This document shows positions 37,901-52,900 of a DNA stretch of 64,000 nucleotides, piece after piece; the stretch's first letter is position 1, and each line of letters begins with the position of its first letter. The stretch is from the NCBI RefSeq assembly GCF_963678635.1, contig NC_087065.1, positions 43,713,430 to 43,777,429 on the forward strand, written 5' to 3'. The notes under the pieces were generated by a model. It had not been told where the DNA came from. It saw nothing but the letters and a program-made list of their open reading frames with translations, and ran no database searches. The stretch is from Symsagittifera roscoffensis. Lineage: Eukaryota > Xenacoelomorpha > Acoela > Convolutidae. The translations under genes and the position numbers were made by a program.

Positions 37901-40900
37901 TGCGCTCTGTTAGGGTCCTAAGAGCTTTGACGCCCTCCTCATTAGACAAAATCTTCTTTAGGGTCAACCACTACGAAGCAGAACAAAGAATTAATTCTCG
38001 TCTCTTCTTTTCTCTGGGCTCAGAAGGAAGAAAACATTTTCTTCAAAGCTATCACCATGCGGACCTTAGTGCAATTTCTTTCCAAGAATTTCACGAGTAT
38101 TGTGTTCTTCTCTTTAGAAAGGAGAAAAATTACATAATTGAATTTTTGCAAATATACAATGCCGTCCATGCCGAACGCGAACGTTTGGAAGTTTTCTATT
38201 TGCGTCTTACGGGACCAGTAGCCCTGTGTGGTTGGACCATTGATCAGGAGAAGGAAGTGGTGAGAGATATTTTCATTATGAAAATGAGGTATAAGGATAT
38301 TCAAAGAGAACTCTGTATTCGCCCGAGGACCACTCCTGAAGTAACGTTAAAGTCAGCGTTATTACAGGAGAAGGGGGCCCAAACTGCTACCAATTTACAA
38401 AAACAGAACAGCTCGGGGGTCCGTCAGCATCGGGCAATTTCTCCCATCAAGGGTCCAATTTGGCTCAGAGTGCACGCATCAAGCAGGAACCGAAGTTTTC
38501 TGTGCAAGGGAAAAAGCTGACGGATAAGATCAATCGGGCTCAGACAAAGAACAAAGCGAAAGGAAACTCTAATAAAGAGAAAGCAAAACTTTGTTACTTT
38601 TGTGGAAACAAGTTTTCTGCTGATCATAAGCAAAGCTGTCCGGCTAGAAATGTTACTTGTCGGAACTGTAGTAAGAAAGGACATTTTGCCAAATGTTGTA
38701 ATTCCAAGAACGTAGCGAATGTAGAGGTCGAGTCGGATGAGATTACGGAGGAAAACTGTAATTTCATCACGTCTGATAGTGAATCAGAATTTGCAGTTCT
38801 GGCGGTAGAAGAGACTAGACCTATGGTCAAATCTGTGAAAAAGTGTGAAGTCGTCAACGCAGCTACGGGTAAATTACGTTGTATTCAGATCACTCTTCGT
38901 TGTGGCAAAACATTTTTCAAAGCTACAGTGGATACCGGAAGTCCTGCTTGCTTTGTAAATAAGAGGACAGCGGATTACGTCTTGAAGTCAGTACCTTCAG
39001 CAGAAGTACTCGGCGAGAAAGAATGTCCAATAGACACCGTGTATGTGGACTATAACAGGAGAAGAATTGAATTGATGGGCACTCTGATAGTAGATGTATC
39101 ATCTTTGGTTTGGTATGTGAAATACGCTAAATTCATCATGTCGGAAAATCGTACGCGTTGTCTGTTGGGGTTAGATTTGCAGTCCCAGTTGGGGGTTTGG
39201 ACTACGCAAGTTAGACCAGACAGGCCTTTGGTGGGCGAAGTTTCCCAGTCAGACCTTAATGAAACGTCAGAGTTTTGGAAATCGCATTTCCACAAGAAGT
39301 ATCAACATGTCTTCTCTCGTATTGGTAGAGCTAAAAATCATCAAGTTTTCTCTACTTTCAAGTCACCGCTCATTCCTATTCAAGAAAAAGGGAGACGGGT
39401 TCCAGTTCATATTCAACACAAAGTTGGTAACGAAATTCGGAAACTGATACATGAAGGCCACCTTGTTAAACTCAACAAATGTACGAGCGAGCATTTCAAC
39501 GAGCGAGCATTAAACAACACCGCACCACACCCACGCATTTATTACAATCCCACTATACACTAAACACCCCCATCGGGACAGGTAACTAGGTAGTACAGGT
39601 AAATGTGGGGCAGTGGGGGTGGTGTGGGGTCTACACCACAACACCCCCCATCAAACCACTCCAACCCCCACACACGTTTACCCATACTACGTAATTACCT
39701 AACCAGGGGGATATTTAGTGTTCAGCGGGTCTTTGGTAAACGCGTGGGGAGGTTGTGGTTTGGGTTTAAATGCGGCTTTGGCGAATAAAACTCAATTAAA
39801 ATAACAACAAAAGTATGTGACTTTTTTTAAATTTTCATGAACGCGGTTGAAACGCGGTTGAAATTTAGCGAGAGAACAAAATAACTAAACTCAATAACTA
39901 CTATCAAAATTTTTTGAAAGTAAAATGAAAACAATCGATTAAAATTAGTTATTATCTATTATATTGGAATTTTTTTGCTCAAAAAATAGTATCATTATAA
40001 TCCACTTTTAATCAAATATAATCTTTTGTTTTTTGTTATTTTATAAAGAATGACAAAGAAAATTCAATATAGTCGATTATTATCTATGAAACTTCAGTGC
40101 GGGTACTGTCCTTTAATGTTTATGGGAAGATTTCAAAATCATGCCAAAAAAACTTAATAACAATTTCACATTTGTCTGCAGAAAAACCACCCGAGAACAA
40201 ACATTCCCCTTTCTTCGAAATCTGAAGAAAACTGGCATTGTTTTTTGAGGCTTATCGTTACCTAATTATTGAAAAAAGATTGGGCTTCTGGTCGATGAGT
40301 TAGCTGGACAACTATTTTTTCTTACTGGAGACCAGATTACATACTCTGCACAAAATAGTCGAGTGTTGTGCCCTGGCTTCAAAAAGATTTGGGGTATTCA
40401 TTAAATTGATCTATAGTTCTTACTGCTCTTTCATGAAGCCAAGATTTGAAATACTGCTTAATCATTGAACAACATTATTCTTTCCATTGAAGTAAGTTGA
40501 TATTTTGTATTTGTTTTTTGAATATTTTTTATTTATCGAGCAAAATTTTGCGCGAACATTGGCGTATATCAGATGTTTTTCTAGTTATACTCAAAAATCA
40601 CGTAAAAAGATTTCGAGCAAAAGAGATTTGATCTAGAATTTTTCAAAATAGAGATAACATTTTATCACCCGACTGTCCAAATTCGAAGAACGATAACGTA
40701 TTTTTTGACCATGTCGTGACTAATTTCCAGACCAAGTTTGGAACGATGAAAGTAAAACTGAGGAAAGGGGAAAATTGAAACGTCTATTCAAAAATTCATA
40801 ACCTGAAAGAGGGTTGGTTCGTCAAACCAATTGAACTGCTAATTGCTCGGGTTGACCAAAAATGCTAATCATACAATTTTCATACATGGTAAAATGCTAA

Positions 40901-43900
40901 TCATACACTTTTCATACAATTCCATAAGTGCAGAAATTGCATGAAAGGTCTATGATTTGTGATTTTTCATATATGGAAATTGTATGACTAGCACTTTCCC
41001 ATAAACCAAAAAAATTGATTTTTTCTTAAATCTAATTTCTCAAAATTTTTAGTATGTGTTCGTGACCGAACACAAGTGACAAAAACCATGGTTTACTCAA
41101 AAATCGAGTAACCAAAGTTTTGATCGTCTCGCATTTACAATGCATTGGAAACGACCTCAAATATTGACTTACACTAAGAATATCCTGTATGCATCTAACT
41201 TTTAGATTGTGGCAAAGTTTTCAAAGATTTTCAAAAATTTTAAATTATCAGATATTGATCAGGGCATACCTAAACAAGCCATTCAAAAATTAGTTTTTGA
41301 CGTTTTTGAAAAAAGTTATCCGGAAAACCGGGAAAAAAATCCCATTTTTGTGTATCCAGGACTACGTTATGCACACAAAAAATTAAGTTTTGTTTGCAAA
41401 TTTTTTTTGAAAATGTTTGTTGCGGTTGAGATTTGAGTTTGCGAAATTTGAGACAAAATTAGATTTGTTGTTTAAAAAAAATTTTTGGAGCAATTTCAAA
41501 ATTACTTAGAAAAAATGCTAGTCAACGCATGGAAACTATATGTTTAGCATTTTTTGACAGAATTTTTCCTTTTTTATTTAGTACGATACACCGATTTTTA
41601 TGCCAAAACCAGAAAAAAGTTCTTTGAAAATTTAATGACGCCATTCTAGCAAAGTGTATGAAATTTGTATGACTCGCTTTTTTTCATAGACTTAGTTTAT
41701 GAAACTGTAGGATTAGCGTTTTTGGTCTATGGAGGTCGACCCGGGTGCAAATCAACAACAATTGACTAAAATTCTAATAACAATTGCAAAGTCCATCAAC
41801 TGAATTTGAAGTCAGGTGTGGGGTGTAATTTCGTATTTGTACATCTGTATACGCAGTTTCTGGTTTTCATATTTATTTGTGGGCAACCTGAGAGCGACGT
41901 AATTGGAAAAAAACCAACGTCAAGGACAACAAACAAAATATGATTGGTAAATACGAAATTATTACGCAGCAGTAAATGAAACTCATACAAAGGGGGTTTT
42001 GCCATGATCGAAGGACCGAATGATGGAAAAGTTTTAATCACTCAGAATCGTTTGAGAAGTTCCTGCTGGTTAAATTACTTATGCACAAAACCCAAGTAAT
42101 TTTTAAGAGAAGATAGATTACAGCAGCGCAGCAAAGTTGGCAGCAAAGGTTTGCTGAGCAATTTGAGCAGACTTCAAAATATTTTGTTTTATTATTCATA
42201 TTTTATAATTGATTTGAGGTTCGTTTGTTGACCTTCAATTTTGCAATACTATAAACTCATGTGTCGGCATATTTTCTAATTATTCAATTTTGATTTTATT
42301 GGTATGATTTTTTTTCGCTTTCCTCGAGTTGATCGCAAATACTATGAGATTTTTGAAAACTCCTTTCAATTAGCTGAAAGTCACTGAAAATAAACTTCCC
42401 ATTTTCGGTTCTTCCATCATAAGGGACGCTACCCAAAAAACTCATGTTTTTTCTCTTTTAGTCGGCGCTAATTGCTCTATTTTTTGTGTTTTAGTACAAT
42501 CATCATGTCTTAGCAAGCGAAAAGTTTTACTGAAGCAAGACTGGGGAGCGATACAGAACGTTTCACAGAATTATTTTTTACGGCTAAACTTTAATCCGGT
42601 TTAAATTAATCTTGCTTTTCTTAACTTGGTTAGGAGAAGCCCTAATAAGGGTTTATATGTTTTTACTGATCCTATTTTTTCCTTAATTTTATTGATATCA
42701 AGATTTTGCGCAAACATTGACGTAAATCAAAAAATCAAATGTATTTCTAATTATATTCAAAAATCAAGTAAGAAGATTTCGTGATAAGAATGGATTCATT
42801 TCAAAATTTTGAAAAAATTGATACTAATTTGTCACCCGACTTTTGTGGTTTGATGAGAGATGAATTTTTTCAACCATGCCGCTTTACTTTTGAGCTTTTC
42901 GCGACTTGTCGTTTTGAGCATGTTGCGTCTAATTCCCAGACCGAAATGAAACTATCCTCCATTGTTACTGCGCAAAAGAAAAATTGAAACAGTGTTATCG
43001 GCAGCATGATTGGTTCTGACGCCATAGACCCAAGTTTGATCTCCTCAAGTCGTAACGCGGCGAAACTTAAGAATATTGCGACGAAATTTTTGAGCGAACG
43101 AAGCTCCGAATGATGGAAAACTTTTAATCAATCAGAATCTTTTGAGAAGTCCCTACTGCCTAAATTACTAATGCACAAAACCGAAGTCATTTTTAACAGA
43201 AGATTGATGACAGCAGCTCAGCAAAGTTCGCAGCATAGATGATTTCTTTTTGTTCAGGCCAATTGAAGAATGGGGAGGAACTTTGTATTCGGGTGTTTTA
43301 GTTTTTTTGTTTTCCATGCAAAATTAGGTACCACAAATAATCATCGGACTGAATTCAGTGATATATCATAATAAAGCTCTTTTAGTCATGATTCAAACCA
43401 CATTAAAAATGCCCAAATCGGTAAAAACCGGTCGGAAATTTGGATTTTTCGTTTTAATTTGGGTAAATAAAGTAAGCGAGCAGGCTTACAAAAGATGAAA
43501 TTTGCAAATCTGCCTAATTTAAGACCTTAAAATTTATTTAAAAAAAAAAACACTAAATTTTGGAGTTTTTAGCTTCCTTTTGGGAACCAAAAACTTTTTA
43601 AAAAAATAAACGTTTTCTGCAAAAAGTTTAAAAAAAGTTTTTTTTTGTTTTTTCTAGTCATTTTTCTACAAAGATTTCTGTCCTATTTGCCTATATTATG
43701 CCAATGCGTTGGGAACAATCTCGAATAACGACTTACGACTTACCTCGAATAACGTATATAAATAGTATACTGAATACAAAAAATGCATCAAATTTATGGA
43801 ATGTGGCAAAAATTTTCAAAGATGATTAAGTTTCAAAATTTGAAATTTTAAATTATCAGATATTGATCAGGGCATACATAAACATGTCATACAAAAATAG

Positions 43901-46900
43901 TGTTTGACGTTTTTTGATCAAGCCGCGAATTTATGCCCGTCGCAAATGGGATACGTTGTTTCTAGATTTTGTCCGTGACCATTTTTCTACCTTGCGACCA
44001 AGGTAAGTTTTTCCAGAATTTGTCTGCGACTTGAATCCCTGTCTAGAAAATGGTTTTTTGGTCGCCAAATTAACATAGGCGCTACCTTCAAAGCAGAAAA
44101 AAATTCACGCTGGGCAAAAATTTTTACTTTCAAGGAATCTTGAACCCAGTATCATGGATGCGTTGAAATAGGTGTTTTCGAAAGGCATGCTCAAAAAAGA
44201 TCTGTCTACGTTTTTCGCTGGAAATTTGGATTTATAAATTCAAAATCGAGGAAAAAGAGGAAAATGATTAGTTGTGGTACCTTTCCCAGTCCGATGATTA
44301 TTTGTGGTGCCCGATTTTGCGTGGAAAACAAAAAGAGACTTAAATTTTCCCGGATATAGAGTTCCTCTCAATTTGCAATGATGGGAACAATTTCTATTGA
44401 CTATTTTGAGATTAAGATTGCAAAATCTATTTTTTGTAATTGAAATTATGCGTAGTGGTAATTTAAAAGTTGTATATCAGAATATTCATTTTCTGGTATT
44501 CATTTATGAGTACAGACCCGCAAAACGAGAAAAGAATGATTGAAAAAAAACATAAAAAGATCATAACAAACAAAATAAGATTGGTCTTTACGATTTGTTA
44601 CACAAATATAAATGAAACTGAAACAAAAGGTATTCTAATGATCTTGGGACCAAAAGATCAAACAATTTAACCAATCAGAATCGTTGGAGCGCCCAAGTGG
44701 CTAAGTTACTAGAAATTACAAAAATTAGTTTATAGCTGCAGAGCAACCATCACAGCAACGTTGTATAGCAGCACAGCAAAGTTCACTTCAAATTATTATC
44801 GCGCAATTTGTGCAGATATACAAAACATTTTTGCTTTAATTTTCATTTGTTTTAACATTGAGATTTTTGAATACTCAATTCTGATTAACTGAAAATAACT
44901 GAAAAAAAAACGATTTTAGGTCTCTCCATGATGAGAGACGCTACCCAAATAAAGCGTAATTTTTTGTTATTAAGACGGCGCTGATTTCTTTTTGTTCCGG
45001 CCATTTGAAAAATGTGGAGGAACTTTGCATTCGGGTGTGTTTTAATTTTTTTGTTTCCCAAATCAGGTACCACAAATAATCATCGGACTGGGTTGAGTGA
45101 TATATCATATTAAAGCCCTTTCAGTCATGATTCGAACCACAATAAAAATTGCCCAAATTTTTTTCTAGTGTCGAGAAAAACCGGTTTGAAATTTTATTAA
45201 AACATGAAATCTGCGAATCTACCTAACTTAAGACCTTAAGACTTAATTTAAAGCAAGGAAACCAAATTGTTTTAAATAAAATAAACGTTTTCTGCAAAAA
45301 AAAGTTTTTAAAAAAAATCTTTTTCTTTTTAGTTTTTCTAGTCATTTTTCTACAAAGTTTTTTTGTCCAATTTGCCTATATTTCTATGACTGTCTAATAT
45401 GCCTTAACTATATATTTACTACTTTACTATATTTACAGATCATACTATCACACCAAGCAGGAAAAAAATACACTAGTTTGGAAAAAAAATTCTAAACTGT
45501 AGTTTTCTGAAGACCATGGTCGGAGCATTCTGTGCTACATGCACAGTAATCGGCTATCTTCGTTTTTTTGTGCTCTTAGAACAATTTATTAAATTTTTTT
45601 AGAGATTCTTTTCAGTAAATATCTTAGCAACCGAACAACTTTGCTTTAGCGAGACTGGGGTTCGATACTGATTGTTTTACAGAACTAGAAATTAAAACAT
45701 CGGTTGAATTTTGCGTCCTTTATTTGATCTGTATCCTGTAAATCACTCTTCCTCAGTTAGTTTCTCAATTACTTCAAATTGTTGATCATAACTATGAATA
45801 GAAACATAGAAAGCCTTAAAATTTCTGATTGAAAATTTTAACAAATTTGATTTTTCAGGAGTAAGTATAAATAATGACTCATTATGGTCATGTTACATCA
45901 CTTAGTAGCTCAGTTTTCAAAGCGTTGAAAATCAAAACTGCTCAGCCTCAAAAAATATGAAAAACGGTCGGCTTTTCTATCATTTTAAAAAGTATGACTC
46001 ATCTTGGCCATGGGAAAATATTGGTTATTGCATTGTCGACTAATTTTTTGAGCCCAAACATGTTACATTCTTTACTTTTTGATCAAATATCTTTCAAGTA
46101 AACAAAAAAACGAACAAAAATCTGATCAGCATTACGAATAAGTTTTTTCAGATTAGTCACAAAAATTCTAACTCACTAATTCACTAATTAGAGATTTTTG
46201 ATTTTGACATTATCATGAAACCCGCTCAGATTTAAAACTTAAGCATGAAAAAAGAAAAGCTTTGTTTCCCATAGTCGCCATAAAATAAACATTATTTGTC
46301 CTCATAAATCTATCAGCAAAATGATCATATAGTAGTTTTGTAAGTTCAACTTATTTACTCTTAAAAACCAACTTATGGACTAGAAAAACATGCAAAGCGC
46401 ACATAAATACAAAATTTTGTCGTGCTTAAATTTGTTAATGAGTGTTCATTTTAACTTGAAAAAATTTGTCTCCTGTTTTGAGTTATTCACAAAGGGACAT
46501 GATTGATAGAAAAACAATTCTATAATAGAGCTGTAAATATCTATAATTATCATCTTCAGATAGAAACATTACTGAAAAAAGAATCGGCACTTAAAAAGTT
46601 GGATTAGCACTAAAATTTTATTTTTCAAATGAGATAAGATCGGGTTCCCACAAAAAAATCTGAATTAAAAAAATTAACATAGCTACAGTCTTACAGGGAA
46701 CCGTGGGACACAATTGGAAGCTACCAATCTAATGAAATCTGATTTGAACCTCAATTAAAAATTAAATGAACTAGTAAAATGAACAAAACAACTTTTTGTT
46801 TCGATTTTACTCTAATTTTTTATAAACAAATTGCAATTAACCTAAATAAAAACAGAGCGAAGTAACGAACGTTACTTTTCTGATTTAACTGACGTAAAAC

Positions 46901-49900
46901 AATCTGAAGATAGGAAACACTACATAGGTTAAATCCTTTTTGATTTTTTATCTTGAGGTCCTTCATTTTGGTTTTATATTTAGAGTTATGACAAAACATA
47001 CGAAACGACACTAGTTTATACTTACTCTGAATTGCGAGTCAAACAAAAAAATGAAGAGACTGTGTTGCTCTCTGCGACAATGAATTGCACGTTTTCTTTT
47101 TACTAAAAATTACCACCATGTGACAACCAAAATTAAAAAAAAAGATATCGAATATATATATTTTCAATAAATAATTAGAAAGTATCAGTACTTCACTTAG
47201 TGATGTGTTGAACTCTTTTTGATTGTTTAGCGTACATAGTTTTTTGTGAAACTGCAAGTAAAAATACACCTAAAAGGCTGTGATGGTGTTGCAAAAAAAT
47301 CATTTTACAGCTGAGTTACTTTAGAAAAAATTGAAAAATCCAAGAAACAAAAGCACTAAAATTTTTACAAATGACACAGAATCACTATTCAAAAAATTTA
47401 TAAAAAAAAAACTGCCATAAGCTGTCGATTTTTTTCTCTAATTGTAGGATGAATACGTGTTTCGCCTGAAAGTAAAAATTCAATAAGAATTTTTAAAAAA
47501 AGCTGCAACATATTAGCATCAAGAGTTTAAAATACTAGTTTTTGTTTCTTAACATAGATGCTACTACAGCTAGAATTCAAAGAAGAAGCTCTTAACAAAC
47601 AAATCGAGCAATGAATAGCAAATTGCTTTGGATCAGATTTTTTTTAAACTGTCCACCGTTATGATTCACATTCAGTTTTAGATAAGATTTTTTTTGTTCA
47701 TATTCATTTTTTTGCTGTTTTTTTTTCAATATTGATTTCCATTTAAGAAAACAATTACTTTGACAATATACTTTGCAGAATTAAATGAAGATTTTTGCTT
47801 GATTTGCAGAAGTAAGTTATATTTGTAGAAACTGTTTTACAATTGAAAAAACAGAGGTATGAAAGGAAAAATCTAAACAAAACAATTAAACTCTGCTCAC
47901 GAAAAAAGGTAGTTACAGAAAAAAAATTGCTTGTGAAGTACAATCTTTTTAATCCTTGAAGATAGCATTATAATGAGCATGCTTACCTGAAAAAATTTCA
48001 GCAAAAAGTATCTGAAAAAGCAAAACTTTGGAATTTTTAAACATCTGAACGTGCGCATTTTTTCCAACGCAACGTGAAAATACAGAAAACTAGTTGTTTC
48101 TCAATTGACAAATGCACTAGTTCTTTGTGGGAAAATGAAGTATTTTGATTTTGTTCAAAGCTTCAAGTTAATCTTGCTACTTGATGTATAATGAAACCTG
48201 ATTTTTTAGATGCTCTTTTTAAAGAATGGACTTTCAGCATTGATGTGATTAAAAAAATCAAATTTTTGATATAGAACATTCGCCAATTGTTTTATACATT
48301 AAGAAATCTTTCAGGTATATCGAAGTATCGATCGTGTAAAAAACCATCAAAATTCACACTTTTAAAAAACTTGCATCGGCGCTTGCTCTTAAACTAATTC
48401 TCAAACAAATGAAATGAAGCAGAAAAAACTGAAGTAACTACAGTTCAATTTTGTGTATAAAGGTCAGTTTCAAAACAAAATTCTAAATCTCAGTTTTATA
48501 AAGTACAATCGACATGTTTCAACGATGTCAGAATTAGCTGCAAAACAAGTGAAACACAGGAAACAAAACTAGGTCCTCTGTATCAGTTTTTGTATATTAG
48601 GCTTTCTTTTTTTTATAAATTGTTGATCATACGACAATTTGAAATAGTTCTAATCTTTTTCTAAAATTTTTTTGTTTTCTCGATATTTGTAAACCTAACT
48701 TAAAGTCAACCTATGGAACAGACTTCTGTCAACTTTTTTCTGAATAGTGTCAATTTTTTATCTTTAAAAGATTATAGATGTAAATGCAAAAATTATGACA
48801 AAAGTTTAATTCGCGAATTAACTAACTGTTTCAGTTGAAAATTTTTGCTGTGGGAATTGAAAGAAACTAAAAGTTCAATACTTTTGTATCCATCAATCTA
48901 AAAAGTTAAAAGACATGAATTGTTTTATGTAATAACCCGAAAATGCGCAAAACCAAAAATCCAAAAATTGTTTTAGACTTCAAAAAATTGCTCTGACTTA
49001 TTAAAAGCCAACAGGATGTTGTGCAGATAAGACACTTTTCTGCTTTTTAGACAAAGAAATACCAAACGGCGACGTGTCATATCAACGTGTCGTCTTCTGA
49101 GCTCTGCAATGAATCACGTAAAGTTTTGATAAATCGAAATAATTTTTTCTCGTCTAAATTTTTGGAAATTTCGATTTTTGATCTTATGCATTTTCTGTCT
49201 ATCACAACATTTCAAATTTTGCTAAAAAATGGAAAAAAAATATTTTCAGAAAATGGATACTAAATTATTTCACTTCTGGTGCGTGCTGATTACGAAATAA
49301 ATGTAAAATCCATCAAGTTAACGAATTAACAAAAGTTTTTTTGTATATTTTCCAAAGTTATTTGTCGAGTTCAGAAATTAATGTTTGGTTAATTAGTACT
49401 CAAAAAAAAATTATTTCCAAGGCAATTTGAAAATTTTTCAGTAGTATAACTTTCAGATCATGCAAGTGAAACTTTTCAAGAACAAACAACTTTTGAATCG
49501 AATACAACTTTACCAAATCTCCTGCAGCATATCGGAATTATTACCTAACGCACTAACCTTCTTTTTATACACCTACTTTTATCTACTTTTATTGTTTTTG
49601 TTCATACTAAACTTAAGTATATATATAGAGAGAGTTCACTAACTCAGCGAAAGATTGCAGAAAATAGATGTTGCAAATTTTGGTAGTCGTCGTTTTTTAT
49701 GTCTCAAAAGTTTTTATCAACTAGCACTTGATATTGCAAGAAAAGATGATGTTTACAAAAAAACGATCCTAGCTTAACCCTTGTCGGGGAAGCTCATTAT
49801 TTTGATCTTCGGTAACATATTAATTTACTGAAAAAATTATTTACGGAAAAATATTTTGTTGTTTTGAGATCACTTTTTTATTTACTTTTCTATCATTTTA

Positions 49901-52900
49901 ATCTGCGCTTCACAATCAAAAAACAATTTTTCAATGAAATTAAATATAAGCAAGAGTTTAGATTAGTGCTTACAAAACCTCGAAGTAGAAAAAAATTTTC
50001 TGTTGAAAACTTTTGAAGAGCGGAAGGATAAAAGCTTTTAGCTCAATTATATATGAAAAGTTTTGGCACATGAGCAGTAATTTCAGCTGAAAAAGTTCAA
50101 TTTCCTTCTTTCTAACTTACCTTCAAAAAATTGTTGCCTTCGGCATTGGAACAAAAACTTTTAAGGTCAACTTGGATGCAAAAATCTTGATTATTAATAA
50201 ATATTTGCCCCAGATGATACAGCAATGCAGAAAGGTTGATAATTTTGTTCGATCTATTTCGATCATAATAATAAAAGCTGCATCACATTTTTCTGAATCA
50301 CATTTTTCAACGAGACTGAAAATAACCTGACTAAAACGAACCTACGCTTTGTGAAAAAAAATTGAGTCAAACGTCAAATTTGAATATAATGGTTAACCAA
50401 ACCTCATAATTTTTCTAGGAAAAAAAATCCTTTAAATTTTGTAAACGATAAAGATATTTTGAGAAAAAATCTGTGAAAATTGATTAGTTGCAGTTGAATG
50501 CAGAGGTCAGTGTGCTCTGAATAAAAAGAGATTATTGCTATTGTTGTTGAATCTTTTTTAACCAATATTTTTCTAAAAAAGCAAAAACAACAATTTAGTT
50601 TGAAATAATTTTTTAAGTTTTTTTAGTACAATTGAAACTTAGTTCTATAATTTCTAAGTTTCTTAAAAAACTAAAAAGGTCAACTATAACGAATAATTTT
50701 TTTCGTACAAACTGTTTGTTTGTAATTTTTGAATTTACATCCAAAGCCAATTAACAATTTAAAAATGATGATAATTTGGTTCTAATTGGATCAAACAATA
50801 TGGAAAAAACCAAAAAACCAATTTTGGAAACTACTTTTTTCTCACATGATACACAATTTCTAAAAAAAAAATTGTTTTAAATAAATTGATACAAATAACG
50901 TAACTTTGTTTCCTGTGTTTTTCTTTTCTGCTGTTATTTCTGGCCTTTTTGATTCAATTTGATTGATATATACAAAACTGAGCTTCACTCATTTTATCAT
51001 GAAAATAGAAATTTTATACAAAAAATTAAATTATAGTGTTCTAAATTATTTTTACGTGCTTTTTTCTAGTTGAAAAACATCCTAAGAGCAAGCGCCGATG
51101 CAGTTTTTCAAAAGTGCCTCCAGTCTTTGAAAAAAGCTCCTCAAAACTGCTTTTGTAGTTTAAATAGCTAGAACCAAAATAAATTCGACTTTGGTCCGAT
51201 TGCACAAAAAAATAAACAGGCAGGAAGAATAATTTGAAGAGTCAATCGAAATCAAACACACCACTTTCTCACAAATAAAAGATGCATTTGTCAATTTAAG
51301 AAAAACTAGATTCATTTGTGTTATGAGTTGCGTTGAAGAAATTGTGCATATGTCGAACTTCAAAGTTTTCAATGTACTGCTTTATTTGGACAGGTTTTGA
51401 TAAAACTAGTTCAATAAGCATGGTCATCGTGCTGCTTTCTTCAGGGCTTAAGAAACTGGTCATTTGTAAGATTATTTTCGAACAGACATGGAGAACAATG
51501 GAGTAAAAATCACATTTTGAAAAAGATGCTCGGAATTCTTAGAATTTAGTGTCGTTATCTATGTTTAGGGTAGAAACTAATGTCGTTTCGTATGTTTATT
51601 CTTAACTTCAAAAAAACCACAACGAAGAACCTCAAGACAAAACAAACTTTAAATGGGATTTAAGTTTTATAGTTTATATATCTTTAGAATATCTTAGGTC
51701 AATTAAACCATGAGTTTAGCAATCGTCACTTCGTTCTAATTAATATTTATTTTATTTTCAAGCTGTTTTTACAATAATGCAGTAAAATTAAAACAAAACG
51801 ATGTTTTGTTCTTCAGGTTTAAGACAATTTAGTTTCCGATAAGGATAAAATCTGATTTTACTAGAGTGATAGCCTTCACTTGTATTTCAAGATTCCCTGT
51901 AATACTGAAAGTACATCTGAATTATTTTCTTCGAATTCGGTTTTTTGAGCAACCTATTTAATATCATTCAAAATGTAGTATATACTAGTAATCTATTCTT
52001 CAAGTCCCTATTGGTTTTTTATCAATTGTTTTTCAAAAGTTAAAAAATACAGAAAAAAAAACAACTCGAATTGATTTTTAGAAGACATTTATTTTTTATA
52101 TTCTTCAAAATCTTACGTGAATTTTTCATGAAAACCGACGATTTTTTTTTAAATTAAATTGATTTTTCATTAGAAAATGTGCACGCAATGAAGTTTCTGT
52201 GTTTGTGTGCGTATTGCATCTATTTCTAAATTTAAACTCTACTTCCTTATTGCGATTTTCTATAAGATAGCTGCAAAAATTAAAATCATTTTGCTACAGA
52301 TTTATGTAGACAATTAACGTTTTTGTCAGATATTTTTTCTGAGCAATTTTAATGTTCATTTTTTGGTTCGAAAAATTACTATCACTGAGATAGCAGATAA
52401 GGAAGTTTCCCGGCCGATTTGAATCATACTACATATCTCCAGTCAATGTTTAACCAAAACGGAAAATTTAGAAACAGTTTTTAAGGATGAGTTTTCTGAT
52501 GTTTTTAAATATGGTCGGGGAAATTAACAGTTACTGAGATATAAGATGATGTAACATGACTTGACGAGTCATGTTACAAATCATGAGGCAATTTTGAACA
52601 ATTCAAGAATTCTTAGAATTAAATTTTTCATGCTGAGCAACTTTTATGTGAAAGCCTAAGGTCAAAAAATCAATTTTCATTGAGATATAAGTTGATAAGC
52701 ATGACCTTGATGATTCATATTACATATGATTAGGCAAAACTTGAACAAGAATTAATTTTATAGAGTATAGTTTTGATGCTGAGCAACTTTCATGATCACT
52801 ATAATGGCAGAAAAAAAACAGTTTTTGAGAAATATACTTATATTTTATGACCTTGACGAGACAGACTAGATCTATTGAAGCAAAACTTGAACAATGCCTA

